Below, piece by piece: positions 15,770-25,526 of a DNA stretch of 64,000 nt. This stretch comes from an uncultured Acidimicrobiales bacterium (GTDB lineage Bacteria; Actinomycetota; Acidimicrobiia; Acidimicrobiales; SZUA-35): positions 36,194-100,193 of the forward strand of contig CALIFY010000012.1 of assembly GCA_938021675.1 (NCBI GenBank). The letters run 5' to 3'. The translations under genes were made by a program, and so were the position numbers. The notes under the pieces were generated by a model, which was given only the letters and a program-made list of their open reading frames with translations, did not search any database and was not told where the DNA came from. The first letter of the stretch is position 1. Each line of letters begins with the position of its first letter.

Positions 15770-16351
15770 ATGGCTCAGTACCTACCTGTTCTGGTCCTAT
15801 TGGTCCTGGCTGCGCTCTTCGCGGCCTTGAGCTTTATGGCCTCCAAGCTGCTGGCTCCCCGGAACCCGACGGTTGAGAAGTACGCGCCGTACGAGTGCGG
15901 GATTATCCCAGGTCGAGAACCACCGGAACGTTTTCCGGTTCGCTTTTACCTCATCGCCATGCTGTTCGTGATCTTCGACATAGAGATCGTGTTCCTCTAT
16001 CCGTGGGCAGTGGCAAGCGATCGGCTCGGTCTCGCCGGACTCTTGGCCATTCTGCTCTTCTCGGCGCTGGTGTTCGAGTCGTTCGTCTACCTCATTTCTA
16101 AAGGGGCGCTCGATTGGGGTCCGCTCCAAATTTCGCAACGCCAGGATGTGATGCGAACCGCCGAACGAACGACGGCAACCACCATTCGTCGGGTCGGGCT
16201 TGACGGACGACTTGAAGAGATTCGTAGCAATCGGTTTGACGACGGGCCAGAGCGGGAATTGGTCAGCAGTGAGTTAGTTGACAGCGAGTCGGCTGGCAGC
16301 GAGTTGGTTGGGACCGAATCGGTTGGTACCGGCCACAAGGGAGCAGCCTGA
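15770..16351 (+). CDS. nuoA: NADH-quinone oxidoreductase subunit A (cluster 1)
   Basis: NuoA is a small three-helix subunit of the membrane arm whose first loop helps form the quinone channel. The core (residues 1-115) is typical: [10 protein letters not shown] in the conserved loop with its Cys, then [20 protein letters not shown]. The protein is 193 residues, about 70 longer than usual. The extra C-terminus is cytosolic-looking and ends with an SELV/ESVG-type imperfect repeat encoded near 16258-16330. A strong AGGAGG site lies 8 nt before the ATG. It opens the complete 14-subunit cluster and sits only 55 bp after the bc genes, with no obvious promoter of its own. Confidence 0.97.
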   Translation: MAQYLPVLVLLVLAALFAALSFMASKLLAPRNPTVEKYAPYECGIIPGREPPERFPVRFYLIAMLFVIFDIEIVFLYPWAVASDRLGLAGLLAILLFSALVFESFVYLISKGALDWGPLQISQRQDVMRTAERTTATTIRRVGLDGRLEEIRSNRFDDGPERELVSSELVDSESAGSELVGTESVGTGHKGAA

Positions 16352-16353
16352 GA

Positions 16354-16944
16354 ATGGGCGTCATTCACAACGTGCAGGCCTCGGGTGTCGAGGGTCTCGA
16401 TCACAACTTCATCACCGCACCGCTTGAGAAACTGGTGAATTGGTCTCGAGCCCGTTCGTCATGGCCGGCAACGTTCGGTCTTGCCTGTTGCGCCATTGAG
16501 ATGATGGCCACCGGCGGCTCGCACTACGATCTCGCACGCCTCGGCATGGAAGTGTTTCGGGCGTCACCCCGACAGGCCGACGTGATGATCGTCGCCGGTC
16601 GAGTCAGTCAGAAGATGGCCCCCGTTCTCCGTCAGATCTATGACCAAATGATGGAACCGAAGTGGGTTATCTCCATGGGGGTTTGCGCCTCTAGCGGCGG
16701 AATGTTCAACAACTATGCCATCGTCCAGGGTGTCGATCAGATCGTTCCGGTCGATGTATACGCCCCCGGTTGCCCACCCGGCCCTGAAACGCTGCTCCAC
16801 GCCATCACCACTCTCCATACCCAGATCGAGACCGGCGAGTTGCTTCGCCGCAGAAGCGAGACCGGTGCTGGAGCCAACCTGATGATCGAGCAGTTGGACG
16901 GGCAAGGAAAATCCACCATGGTCACGCTTGGTTCGAAGACGTGA
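16354..16944 (+). CDS. nuoB: NADH-quinone oxidoreductase subunit B (cluster 1)
   Basis: NuoB holds cluster N2, the final [4Fe-4S] center that reduces quinone. The ligand cysteines are visible: the adjacent pair in GLACCAIEM (about residues 45-46), one in MGVCASSGG (about residue 110) and one in PGCPPGPE (about residue 141). The 196-residue length is normal, with a short C-terminal extension. It starts 2 bp after nuoA and its end overlaps nuoC by 4 bp. A second, distinct NuoB is encoded by cluster 2; this copy has ASSGG after the third Cys where that one has ANCGG. Confidence 0.98.
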   Translation: MGVIHNVQASGVEGLDHNFITAPLEKLVNWSRARSSWPATFGLACCAIEMMATGGSHYDLARLGMEVFRASPRQADVMIVAGRVSQKMAPVLRQIYDQMMEPKWVISMGVCASSGGMFNNYAIVQGVDQIVPVDVYAPGCPPGPETLLHAITTLHTQIETGELLRRRSETGAGANLMIEQLDGQGKSTMVTLGSKT

Positions 16945-17537
16945 GCAAGGACGTCACACCGGTGGAGAAAACAGAAGATGAGTTGGACGGAGCGCCGGAA
17001 TCACCTGACGATGAGTCGCCCGACGCTTCCAGCACGTCGGCCTACGGTTGTTCGGTCTCCTACTCGCGGGGCCAGCGCGTCATCCATCCCGACCGGGGCA
17101 CCTGGGCTGAGGTAGCGGCTGCGTTGCTGGCCGACGGTTGGAACATGTGTGTCGACGTGACAGCGGTCGACTACAGCACATACGACGGGTCCCGAGACTT
17201 GCCAGATGGCGTGGCGCCCGAACGGTTCGAACTGATCGCCTCGTTCATTTCCCACACCACTCGCGATCGGTTGAGAGCCCGAGTCCAAATTCCGGCCGAC
17301 GATCCCGTCGTCTCCTCGCTTTACCATCTGTATCCCGGCACCGACTATCTCGAGCGTGAAGTGTTCGACCTCATGGGTATCGCCTTCGACGGGCATCCCG
17401 ACCTCTCACGGATTCTCATGCCGGAGAACTGGGACGGTCATCCGCTGCGGAAGGATTACGCCGTAGGCGCCATCCCGGTGCAGTTCAAAGCGACCGCCGC
17501 CGCCTCGACCGGGACCGGGCCGGAGGCACAGCGATGA
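16941..17537 (+). CDS. nuoC: NADH-quinone oxidoreductase subunit C (cluster 1)
   Basis: NuoC is the 30-kDa subunit of the Q module on the cytosolic side. The family signature [19 protein letters not shown] (about residues 134-152) and the following DGHPLRKDY are intact. The first 30 residues are an acidic, disordered extension rich in Glu, Asp and Ser. The start is a GTG overlapping the nuoB stop (GTGA), and the end overlaps nuoD by 4 bp. C and D are separate genes, unlike the fused nuoCD of enterobacteria. Confidence 0.97.
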   Translation: MSKDVTPVEKTEDELDGAPESPDDESPDASSTSAYGCSVSYSRGQRVIHPDRGTWAEVAAALLADGWNMCVDVTAVDYSTYDGSRDLPDGVAPERFELIASFISHTTRDRLRARVQIPADDPVVSSLYHLYPGTDYLEREVFDLMGIAFDGHPDLSRILMPENWDGHPLRKDYAVGAIPVQFKATAAASTGTGPEAQR

Positions 17538-18874
17538 CCGCCACCGAATCCGAAACGCCCACCCAATCTGAAACACGGCCTGACGCCGACACTCGCTCCG
17601 ATGCATCACCCGGGCAGCTCGATCGGTTACCCCGGCGAGGTGCGGTACTGCGAATGTCGGAGGTCCGGGCCGCCGAGGAAGTAGCGAGCGAACCGCTCGG
17701 CGACGAAAACGACCAAACCATGTTGATGAACATGGGCCCGTCGCATCCGTCAACCCACGGTGTGCTCCGGCTCATGCTCGAACTCGATGGTGAGACCATC
17801 GTCCGGTCAAAGCCGGTGATCGGGTATCTCCACACCGGCATGGAGAAGACCGGCGAGCAGCTGACCTACCTACAGGGTCCGACGAACGTCACCCGGATGG
17901 ACTATGCCGCCCCGCTATTCAATGAGCTTGTGTTCTCATTGGCCGTCGAGGAACTGGTCGGTATCGAAATCCCGGAGCGAGCTACCTGGATCCGAATGTT
18001 GATGACCGAGCTCAACCGGATCTCGTCCCATCTGCTGTTCATGGCCACCAACGGGATGGACCTCGGCGCGGTGTCGATGATGATCTACGGCTGGCGAGAG
18101 CGCGAGCAGGTGCTTCGGTTCTTCCAGAAGGTCACCGGTCTTCGAATGAACCACAACTACATCCGGCCCGGCGGCGTTGCCGCCGACCTACCGGACGGTT
18201 GGCGTGACGACGTCCTGACGCTGATGGAGATGTTGCCGCCCCGGCTGGAAGAGTACGACACCTTGATGACCGGTCAGCCGATCTGGCGTGAGCGTCTCCA
18301 AGGCGTTGGTGTTCTCACCCCCGAAGAGGCGTTGGCCCTGTCGGCCACCGGACCGGTGCTCCGCTCGACCGGTGTCGCCTGGGATCTTCGTCGGGATATG
18401 CCGTATCTGGCGTTCGACGAGGTCGACTTCGACGTGGTCGTCGGCTCGTACGGTGATTCGTTCGACCGGTACGCCATCCGTCTGAACGAGATCCGAGAGT
18501 CGATTCGGATCGTCAACCAAATTCTCGACAAGATGCCGCCCGGAGACTATCGGGCCCAAGATGCCAAGGTCACTCCGCCACCCCGAGCACGGATCGATGA
18601 GTCGATGGAGGCTCTGATCCATCACTTCAAGATCTTCACCGAGGGTTTCAAGGTGCCCGAGGGCGAGGTCTACGTGGCGGTCGAATCGCCCCGGGGCGAA
18701 CTCGGCTGTTACCTGGTGTCCGATGGCGGGCCGAAGCCGTATCGCATGCACATTCGGGGCCCGAGTTTCGTCAACCTCCAGACCATGCCCCACATGATGG
18801 CCGACAGCTTGATCGCCGATGCGGTCGCTGTTATCTCCTCGGTCGATCCGATTCTCGGAGAGGTCGACCGGTGA
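17534..18874 (+). CDS. nuoD: NADH-quinone oxidoreductase subunit D (cluster 1)
   Basis: NuoD is the 49-kDa subunit that forms the quinone pocket with NuoB. The catalytic features are normal: the His loop in MGPSHPSTHG (residues 67-76), the quinone-contacting Tyr in TRMDY (Tyr124), the YIRPGG motif, and VDPILGEVDR at the end. The position that is Arg85 in bovine 49-kDa subunit (HRG) is Thr101 here (HTG), as I recall for mycobacterial NuoD. A 60-residue disordered extension precedes the core, making the protein 446 residues long. A 70-bp gap separates it from nuoE, the largest gap in the whole bc-nuo run. Confidence 0.98.
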   Translation: MTATESETPTQSETRPDADTRSDASPGQLDRLPRRGAVLRMSEVRAAEEVASEPLGDENDQTMLMNMGPSHPSTHGVLRLMLELDGETIVRSKPVIGYLHTGMEKTGEQLTYLQGPTNVTRMDYAAPLFNELVFSLAVEELVGIEIPERATWIRMLMTELNRISSHLLFMATNGMDLGAVSMMIYGWREREQVLRFFQKVTGLRMNHNYIRPGGVAADLPDGWRDDVLTLMEMLPPRLEEYDTLMTGQPIWRERLQGVGVLTPEEALALSATGPVLRSTGVAWDLRRDMPYLAFDEVDFDVVVGSYGDSFDRYAIRLNEIRESIRIVNQILDKMPPGDYRAQDAKVTPPPRARIDESMEALIHHFKIFTEGFKVPEGEVYVAVESPRGELGCYLVSDGGPKPYRMHIRGPSFVNLQTMPHMMADSLIADAVAVISSVDPILGEVDR

Positions 18875-18944
18875 TCGCGGTGTTCGTTGAGTTCGCTGTT
18901 GATTCACCCGTCGGTGGGATGATTTCGGGAAGGGTAGATCGCTA

Positions 18945-19577
18945 GTGTCTCGCTTAACCGCAGAAAACGTCCTTCTCGCGCAGGAGATTATCGCTCGTTA
19001 CCCTCGGCCAAAGTCGGCGTTGATCCCGTTGCTGCATCTGGCGCAAGAGCAGGATGGCTATGTCGCCGCCGACGCCATGGAGCATTTGGCCGAACTCATC
19101 GGCAGCACGCCAGCCGAGGTACTCGGTACGTGCTCGTTCTACGAGATGTTCAAGCGGGAACCGGTCGGTCGGTACGTCATCAACGTCTGCACCAATATCT
19201 CCTGTCAGCTGAACGGCGGCGAAGAGCTGCTGCACCACGCCGAGGAGGCGCTGGGGATACGAGCCGGCGGCACCACGGATGACGGACTGTTCACCCTGGA
19301 AGACGTCGAGTGCATCGCCGCCTGCACCGAAGCGCCTTGCCTGCAGGTCAACTACCGCTATGAGTATCGGATCGATGGGGGAGGGTTCGATCGCCTCGTC
19401 GACGACCTCCGCAACAACGCCCGCCCCGATATCCCTCGTCATGGCACGCTGGCCCGTGACCGCCAACATATCCCGGCCGATCGCCTGGCCGGAATCGCGT
19501 CACCGGAGACGGCCGGCACTCCGGCCTGGTTCGAACGCCGCCAGAAAGCCGAAGCGCCGGCAGAGGAGCGCGCCTGA
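18945..19577 (+). CDS. nuoE: NADH-quinone oxidoreductase subunit E (cluster 1)
   Basis: NuoE is the 24-kDa subunit of the NADH-oxidising N module and carries the [2Fe-2S] cluster N1a. The thioredoxin-like domain has the four ligands in the expected spacing: Cys82 and Cys87 (VCTNISC) and Cys123 and Cys127 (ECIAAC). The 210-residue length is somewhat longer than the usual 160-180, owing to the C-terminal 50 residues. The start is GTG, preceded by a purine-rich GGGAAGGG. It has no counterpart in the second complex I cluster of this window. Confidence 0.96.
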   Translation: MSRLTAENVLLAQEIIARYPRPKSALIPLLHLAQEQDGYVAADAMEHLAELIGSTPAEVLGTCSFYEMFKREPVGRYVINVCTNISCQLNGGEELLHHAEEALGIRAGGTTDDGLFTLEDVECIAACTEAPCLQVNYRYEYRIDGGGFDRLVDDLRNNARPDIPRHGTLARDRQHIPADRLAGIASPETAGTPAWFERRQKAEAPAEERA

Positions 19578-19580
19578 TCA

Positions 19581-21005
19581 ATGGCTACTAACGACTACAT
19601 CCCCCACGCCCCCGGTTTTGTCGACAACGAAGGTCCGAAGATCGTTTCTAGCCGGTTTGGTCACGCTGATAGCTTCACTCTCGAGCGCTATGAGCAAACC
19701 GGCGGGTACCAAGCGGTCCGCAGCGTGTTGGCCGGTTCGACTTCCGACGCAGCCCAATTGGTAAAGGACGCTGTGCTCCTCGGACGGGGCGGCGCCGGTT
19801 TTCCGGCAGGCGTCAAATGGGGATTCATGCCACCGGTCTGGCCGCGATACCTCGTGGTCAACGGCGATGAGTCCGAGCCGGGAACCTACAAAGATCGCCT
19901 GCTGATGGAGCGCGACCCTCACCAGCTGATCGAGGGTTGTCTGATCGCCTGCTACGCGCTCGGTCTCAACACCTGTTTCCTCTACGTCAGAGGCGAGATG
20001 GCCGAAGCGCAAGAGCGGATCGGTACCGCGCTAAACGATGCCTACGATGCCGGCTACGTCGGACGCGACATGTTCGGCACCGATGTGGCCATCGACATAG
20101 TTCTCCACTGGGGTGCCGGCGCCTACATCGTCGGCGAGGAAACGGCATTGATCGAAAGCCTCGAAGGAAATCGTGGCATGCCTCGGCTCAAGCCGCCGTT
20201 CTTCCCCGCGGCCAAAGGCCTCTATATGAAACCGACGATCGTCAACAACGTCGAGACCTTGGCCAACCTCCCCTGGCTGTTCACCAACGGGGTTGACGCC
20301 TACAAAGAATACGGTTCAGAGCGTTCGCCCGGTACCCGCATGCTGGCGGTGAGCGGTCACGTGAACCGACCCGGTGTGTATGAAGTTGAGCAGGGCGTCG
20401 TTACCTTCCGCGAGCTGTTCTACGGCGACAATTACTGCCAGGGCATTCGCGACGGCAACGACCTGAAGATGTTTATCCCCGGTGGCGGGTCGGCGCCCTG
20501 GTTCTTTGAAGAACAACTCGACCTACCGATGGAAGCAGCCGACGTCGGCAGCGCCGGTTCCATGCTCGGATCGGGCGCACTCGTGGTGATGGATGAAACC
20601 ACCGATGCGGTCAAAGCATGCCTCCGGATCGTACGGTTCTTCGCCCGGGAGTCGTGTGGGAAATGCACGCCATGCCGCGAAGGCACGACCTGGGAGGAAC
20701 AGATCCTTCAACGCATCCTCGACGGCAACGGTCGACCCGAGGATCTCGATTTGTTGGCCGATATCGGTTCGCAGATCAGTCCCGGAGAGTACCCGGCTGC
20801 GGCCCATCCCGAAGCCGGGCTGACCGCGGTGCCGTTTCCGCCGAAACAGACGACGATCTGCCCACTCGGTCCATCATCGGTCGCACCCATTACGTCGGCG
20901 ATTCGTCGGTTCCGACACGAGTTCGAGGCGGCGATCGCCGCGTCGCCGGCTGCTCCGGAGTCCGATCCCGAACAACGAGACGCGGTAGTCGAGGTGTCGG
21001 CATGA
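19581..21005 (+). CDS. nuoF: NADH-quinone oxidoreductase subunit F (cluster 1)
   Basis: NuoF binds NADH and FMN and is the electron entry point. The Gly-rich FMN/NADH loop GRGGAGFPAGVKW (residues 69-81) and the following VNGDESEPGTYKDR are intact. The [4Fe-4S] N3 ligands are in SCGKCTPCREGTTWEE (about residues 357-365) with a fourth Cys in TICPLG (about residue 426). At 474 residues it has a short C-terminal extension. The gene starts 3 bp after nuoE and ends in an ATGA overlap with nuoG. It is absent from cluster 2. Confidence 0.98.
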   Translation: MATNDYIPHAPGFVDNEGPKIVSSRFGHADSFTLERYEQTGGYQAVRSVLAGSTSDAAQLVKDAVLLGRGGAGFPAGVKWGFMPPVWPRYLVVNGDESEPGTYKDRLLMERDPHQLIEGCLIACYALGLNTCFLYVRGEMAEAQERIGTALNDAYDAGYVGRDMFGTDVAIDIVLHWGAGAYIVGEETALIESLEGNRGMPRLKPPFFPAAKGLYMKPTIVNNVETLANLPWLFTNGVDAYKEYGSERSPGTRMLAVSGHVNRPGVYEVEQGVVTFRELFYGDNYCQGIRDGNDLKMFIPGGGSAPWFFEEQLDLPMEAADVGSAGSMLGSGALVVMDETTDAVKACLRIVRFFARESCGKCTPCREGTTWEEQILQRILDGNGRPEDLDLLADIGSQISPGEYPAAAHPEAGLTAVPFPPKQTTICPLGPSSVAPITSAIRRFRHEFEAAIAASPAAPESDPEQRDAVVEVSA

Positions 21006-23560
21006 CGGCCACCGAAAATCAGGGAACCGAAGCGGTGACCGGTGTGCCATTCAATTTGAATGGCCGAGCCGTGCACGCCACCGACGGCGAGCTGCTCATC
21101 GAGGCATGCGAGCGCAACGGTGTCCATATCCCGAGGTTCTGCTACCACAACCGAATGAAGCCGGTCGGCATGTGTCGGATGTGTCTGGTCGAGGTCGATA
21201 CCGGTCGCGGTCCGGCGCTCCAGCCGAGCTGCATGTTGCCGGTCACCCCCGACATGCAGGTCGAGACCGAATCCGAGGTCACCAAGCAGGCGCAAGACGG
21301 CGTGCTTGAGTTCTTGCTGACCAACCACCCGCTCGACTGTCCGGTGTGCGACAAGGGCGGTGAGTGCCCGCTGCAGGACAACGCCTATGCCTTCGGACCT
21401 GGCGAGAGCCGGTTCATAGAAGAGAAGCGGCACTACGAGAAGCCGATTCCGATCAGCGACCTGGTGCATCTCGATCGCGAACGCTGCATTCTCTGCGATC
21501 GCTGTACCCGCTTTGCCTCTGAAGTCGCCGGTGATCCGCTGATTCATTTCATCGACCGCGGATCGCAGACCCAGGTCAATACCTTCCCCGACCATCCGTT
21601 TTCCTCGTACTTCAGTGGGAACACGGTCCAGATCTGTCCAGTGGGAGCGCTGACCGCGGCCCCATACCGGTTCAAAGCTCGCCCCTGGGATCTCGAAGCC
21701 ATCGAGTCGACGTCGACCGTCGACGCCACGGGCGCTCGGGTGGTACTCCAGTCCTCCCAAGATGAACTGGTCCGGATCCTCGGACTCGACTCCGATGCGG
21801 TCAACTGGAGTTGGCTCTCGGACAAGGACCGCTTCATCCACGAAGCGAACAGGTCCGAGAATCGGGTCACCGAACCCTTGGCCCGTGTCGATGACGGGCT
21901 CCAGGCGACAAGATGGGGCGACGCAACGGCCAAGGTGGCTACCGCCTTACAAGCCGACGCCAGTCGCATCGCCGTGATCGGCGGCGCGCGGTTGTCACTA
22001 GAGAGCCAGTACGCCTGGGCCAAGTTGGCCAAGGGGGTCATCGGAACCGACAACGTCGACACCCAATTGGCCGATGGACTACCAGCGGCCCTCGCCCTTG
22101 GGCTTCCCCGTGCGACGATCGATGAGGTCTGCGCTCCGGGCGGTGTCATCGTCCTCCTCGGCCCCGATCCAAAAGAAGAGCTTCCATCGTTGTCGCTCCG
22201 AATCCGTCACGCAGTGATCGAAGACGGCGCCACCTTGATCGAGATCACCCCCCGGGCTACCAGTCTGTCCGATCTGGCATCGGTGCGTTTGCGGGCCACC
22301 CCCGGCATCGTCGGTCAGGTGTTGGTGGCCATCGCCAACGATCAGCTGTCTGCCGACGTCGGTGGAGTGGCGGCATCAGATCTGCAGGCGGCGGCGACGT
22401 TGCTTCGCGGCGAGCGTCCGCTCTCGGTTGTGTTCGGTCGAGCCAATCTGGCCGAGTCGGCCCGGTATACCGCAGATGCGATCGGTGCGATCCGATCGAT
22501 CGCACCAGACGCCTCCTATTTACCGGCGCTGCGTCGAGGCAACGTGAACGGTGCCCTCGAGATGGGGCTGACCCCCGGCTTCTTACCCGGTGGCGTTCGT
22601 AACAGCGCCGAGGTTGGGGTCGAGCACTGGCCGACGACTCCCGAATTTCAGGGTGCGGACACCGAGGGCATTCTCCGAGCTGCTGCTGACGGCAATATCG
22701 ATACCTTGATACTCCTCGGCGCCGATCCGCTTGGTGACGTCCCCGACGCGGTGTTGTCGGCATCGGCGATCGAGAACGTCTCAACGGTCATCGCCGTCGA
22801 TTCGTTCTTGACCGATTCGTCTTCAAAGGCCGATGTCGTGCTTCCGGCCGCCATGTTCGGCGAGGCCGATGGAGCGTTCCTAAACGTTGAAGGGCGTCTC
22901 AGCCCGCTATCGGCAAAGGTGACCTCTCCCGGTCTGGCCCGACCCGACTGGATGATCGCGGCCGAAGTGTCGCTGGCTATGGGAGACGATCTCGGCTTCG
23001 GCACGCTCGATGAGCTGCGTCAGGAGATGAGCGCAGCCGTCGCCAGCCTGGCAGACGTCGACTGGCCGGGATTGTCCTCGGCCGACGACGGCCCGGTGCT
23101 CCGCCCCCATCGGAACTGGGATTTGGAATTTGGCAAACCGGCCGATGCGCCACCGGAACCAAAGTCTGGTCTGCGGCTGCTGGTCGACCGCAAACTATGG
23201 GATGCCGGCACGATGACCGCCGAGTCACCATCGCTGGTCGGCTTGGCCGAACCGGCCGTGTTGCGGCTCTCACCATCCGACGCCGTCGGCTTGAATCTTG
23301 TCGACGCGTCGCACGTCACCGTCGAACAGGGAGATGAATCGTACGATCTGCCGTTCGTCGTCGACGAGTCGGTTGCGCCCCGCACCGCTTGGCTGCCCAT
23401 TCGTCTCCCCGGCTTCGATGCGCGAAAACTTCTTTCTTCCGGAGGGTCGGTGAACAGTATTCAGGCTCGGATCGCTGATGGTCTTACCGACGATGACGCT
23501 GGAGACGGTGGCGAACCCACGGCTGAATCTGAAGACACGTCGGACGGAGGGCGGCAGTGA
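21002..23560 (+). CDS. nuoG: NADH-quinone oxidoreductase subunit G (cluster 1)
   Basis: NuoG is the large iron-sulfur subunit of the N module. The start ATG 21002 overlaps the nuoF stop; the frame is open 128 codons further upstream but that part overlaps nuoF and is not coding. In order: the [2Fe-2S] ligands Cys47, Cys58, Cys61 and Cys77; the His-Cys3 [4Fe-4S] site with His109 and DCPVCDKGGECPLQ; and a further site, CILCDRCTRF (about residues 161-170), completed by ICPVG. The remaining 600 residues form a molybdopterin-oxidoreductase-like fold that carries no Mo cofactor in complex I. The protein has 852 residues. It overlaps nuoH by 4 bp. Confidence 0.97.
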   Translation: MTATENQGTEAVTGVPFNLNGRAVHATDGELLIEACERNGVHIPRFCYHNRMKPVGMCRMCLVEVDTGRGPALQPSCMLPVTPDMQVETESEVTKQAQDGVLEFLLTNHPLDCPVCDKGGECPLQDNAYAFGPGESRFIEEKRHYEKPIPISDLVHLDRERCILCDRCTRFASEVAGDPLIHFIDRGSQTQVNTFPDHPFSSYFSGNTVQICPVGALTAAPYRFKARPWDLEAIESTSTVDATGARVVLQSSQDELVRILGLDSDAVNWSWLSDKDRFIHEANRSENRVTEPLARVDDGLQATRWGDATAKVATALQADASRIAVIGGARLSLESQYAWAKLAKGVIGTDNVDTQLADGLPAALALGLPRATIDEVCAPGGVIVLLGPDPKEELPSLSLRIRHAVIEDGATLIEITPRATSLSDLASVRLRATPGIVGQVLVAIANDQLSADVGGVAASDLQAAATLLRGERPLSVVFGRANLAESARYTADAIGAIRSIAPDASYLPALRRGNVNGALEMGLTPGFLPGGVRNSAEVGVEHWPTTPEFQGADTEGILRAAADGNIDTLILLGADPLGDVPDAVLSASAIENVSTVIAVDSFLTDSSSKADVVLPAAMFGEADGAFLNVEGRLSPLSAKVTSPGLARPDWMIAAEVSLAMGDDLGFGTLDELRQEMSAAVASLADVDWPGLSSADDGPVLRPHRNWDLEFGKPADAPPEPKSGLRLLVDRKLWDAGTMTAESPSLVGLAEPAVLRLSPSDAVGLNLVDASHVTVEQGDESYDLPFVVDESVAPRTAWLPIRLPGFDARKLLSSGGSVNSIQARIADGLTDDDAGDGGEPTAESEDTSDGGRQ

Positions 23561-24876
23561 CGCTCGCCGTTGGAGACCCGTATCTGGCTGACGGCACCGT
23601 CGATTTTGGTGACGTACTTCTCGCTGCCGGCAAGGCCGTCGTTGCCTTTGCTGTACTGCTCGTCGCCGTCATGCTCATGGTGTGGTTTGAGCGGAAGGTC
23701 GTCGGCCGCCTTCAGAATCGTCTTGGTCCGACTGTCGCTGGTCCCTTTGGATTGTTCCAAACACTGGCCGACGGCATCAAGTTGTTCTTCAAAGAGGACA
23801 TCATCCCGTCGCGGGCTGACCGATTCGTCTTCCAACTTGCACCGTACCTCTCGTTGGTGCCGGCCTTCCTCACCTTCACCATCATTCCCATCGCCGGAGA
23901 CTTCAATGGCGAGAACGATGGTCGGGTCACGATGTTCGGTCGGGAGACGTTTCTTCAAGTAGCGGACCTGCCGGTCGGGATCTTGTTCTTCTTGGCGATG
24001 AGTTCGTTGGCGGTGTACGGGATCATGTTGGCCGGTTGGTCATCTGGATCGAAGTACCCGCTGCTCGGTTCGATTCGGGCGTCGGCCCAAGCCATCTCCT
24101 ACGAGGCTGCCCTTGGCCTCTCGTTGGCGTCGGTCCTGCTGGTTTCCGGGTCGTTGAGCACGAACGAGATCGTCAACTCGCAAGCCGGCAGCGGGTTTGG
24201 TGGGTTCGTCCCCAATTGGAATCTCATCGTGACCGGATTCGTGCCCTTCGTCGTGTTTCTGATCGCAGGAACGGCCGAGTTGAACCGCCCCCCGTTTGAT
24301 CTCGTGGAAGCTGAGCAGGAAATCGTCGGTGGCTACCACACCGAATACAGCTCCATTCGATTCGCCATGTTCTTTCTGGCCGAATTCATGAACACCGTGA
24401 CGATGGCGGCAATCATCGTCACCCTCTTCTTTGGTGGCCCGGCCGGACCGACGTTCGGCTCGATCATCCCTGGTTGGTTGTGGGGATTCATCTGGTTCTT
24501 CTCCAAACTGCTGGTCTTTCTCTTCACGTTCGTGTGGTTCCGAGCCACCCTGCCTCGGTTGCGTTATGACCAGCTCATGGATCTCGGTTGGAAGTTGCTT
24601 ATACCGCTTTCCCTGGGTTGGCTCCTCCTCCTTGCTGCCATCCGGCTGGTCCGGAACGGTCGCATAGATTTGCTCGACGACGGCGGCTTGGTGGCCGAAA
24701 CGGCGCTGGTTATCTCGGTGTCCGTGGGGATTTTGCTACTCGGTGCCTTCTTGTTGTCCATGGCCGCTACTGCGGCCCGGACCGAACGGTTGGCTTCTCG
24801 TGGACTTACCGCTGTTGCGGTAAGCGATCCTGTCGTGGCCTCTTCCAGTCGGGCTGACGGGAAGGAAGTGGAATAG
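23557..24876 (+). CDS. nuoH: NADH-quinone oxidoreductase subunit H (cluster 1)
   Basis: NuoH links the Q site to the membrane arm through the E-channel. The core motifs are typical: VWFERKVVGRLQNRLGP, FQTLADGIKLFFKEDIIP, and the charged loop RPPFDLVEAEQEIVGGYHTE around residues 246-265. Eight to nine membrane helices are visible. The protein has 439 residues, about 90 more than the cluster 2 copy; the extra part is an additional C-terminal hydrophobic segment (ALVISVSVGILLLGAFLLSM) and tail. The start is GTG overlapping the nuoG stop; the end overlaps the next start (TAGTG). Confidence 0.97.
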   Translation: MTLAVGDPYLADGTVDFGDVLLAAGKAVVAFAVLLVAVMLMVWFERKVVGRLQNRLGPTVAGPFGLFQTLADGIKLFFKEDIIPSRADRFVFQLAPYLSLVPAFLTFTIIPIAGDFNGENDGRVTMFGRETFLQVADLPVGILFFLAMSSLAVYGIMLAGWSSGSKYPLLGSIRASAQAISYEAALGLSLASVLLVSGSLSTNEIVNSQAGSGFGGFVPNWNLIVTGFVPFVVFLIAGTAELNRPPFDLVEAEQEIVGGYHTEYSSIRFAMFFLAEFMNTVTMAAIIVTLFFGGPAGPTFGSIIPGWLWGFIWFFSKLLVFLFTFVWFRATLPRLRYDQLMDLGWKLLIPLSLGWLLLLAAIRLVRNGRIDLLDDGGLVAETALVISVSVGILLLGAFLLSMAATAARTERLASRGLTAVAVSDPVVASSSRADGKEVE

Positions 24877-25526
24877 TGGGATACTTAGAGGGTTTCGCTG
24901 TCACCCTACGCAAAGTGGCAGAAGGGGTCACCACTCGCAGTTATCGCGGCGGCAAAGGCGGCAAAAGCGATATCAAGGCGCCAAAGCCAGAACGGCTACA
25001 CGGTCGTCACGTCCTGAATCGCTATGAGGACGGCATGGAGAAGTGCATCGGATGTGAGTTGTGTGCCGGTGTATGCCCAGCCAACTGCATCTACGTGCGA
25101 GGGGCCGAGAATCCGCCGGAGGATCCGCAATCGCCCGGTGAACGATTCGGCTATGTGTACGAGATTAACTACCTTCGATGCATTCATTGTGATCTTTGCG
25201 TCGAGGCTTGCCCAACCGAAGCCATCACCGAAACGAAGCTATTCGAATTCTCGTTCACCAACCGGGACGACGCTGTCTATACCAAAGATGAACTACTCGT
25301 TGACGACGATGGTCTTCCCCAACAACTTCCTTGGGAAGATTGGCGACCCGGCGAGGATGAGCACACTTCGGGGTGGATGCGGGCCACATCGCCTTCCGGT
25401 AAGGCCGCATATGAAGGTGTTGTCGGCTGGTCCGGTGAACTCGGATACGGCGTCCGAAACCCAGAGGAAGGTCAGAGCGTAGAGCTCGGAACCGACCAGC
25501 CCGGGGAGGAATCGGCCGATGGTTGA
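24876..25526 (+). CDS. nuoI: NADH-quinone oxidoreductase subunit I (cluster 1)
   Basis: NuoI carries clusters N6a and N6b, which pass electrons from the peripheral arm to N2. Both motifs are complete: CIGCELCAGVCP (about residues 55-66) and CIHCDLCVEACP (about residues 101-112). The 216-residue length reflects a 70-residue acidic C-terminus that is not conserved. The start is GTG sharing a base with the nuoH TAG stop, and the end overlaps nuoJ by 8 bp. Confidence 0.97.
   Translation: MGYLEGFAVTLRKVAEGVTTRSYRGGKGGKSDIKAPKPERLHGRHVLNRYEDGMEKCIGCELCAGVCPANCIYVRGAENPPEDPQSPGERFGYVYEINYLRCIHCDLCVEACPTEAITETKLFEFSFTNRDDAVYTKDELLVDDDGLPQQLPWEDWRPGEDEHTSGWMRATSPSGKAAYEGVVGWSGELGYGVRNPEEGQSVELGTDQPGEESADG

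Noticed and set aside
20618..21001. N-terminal extension of NuoG
   Set aside because: The frame is open 128 codons upstream but overlaps the conserved C-terminus of NuoF; the ATG at 21002 gives the normal ferredoxin-like start.
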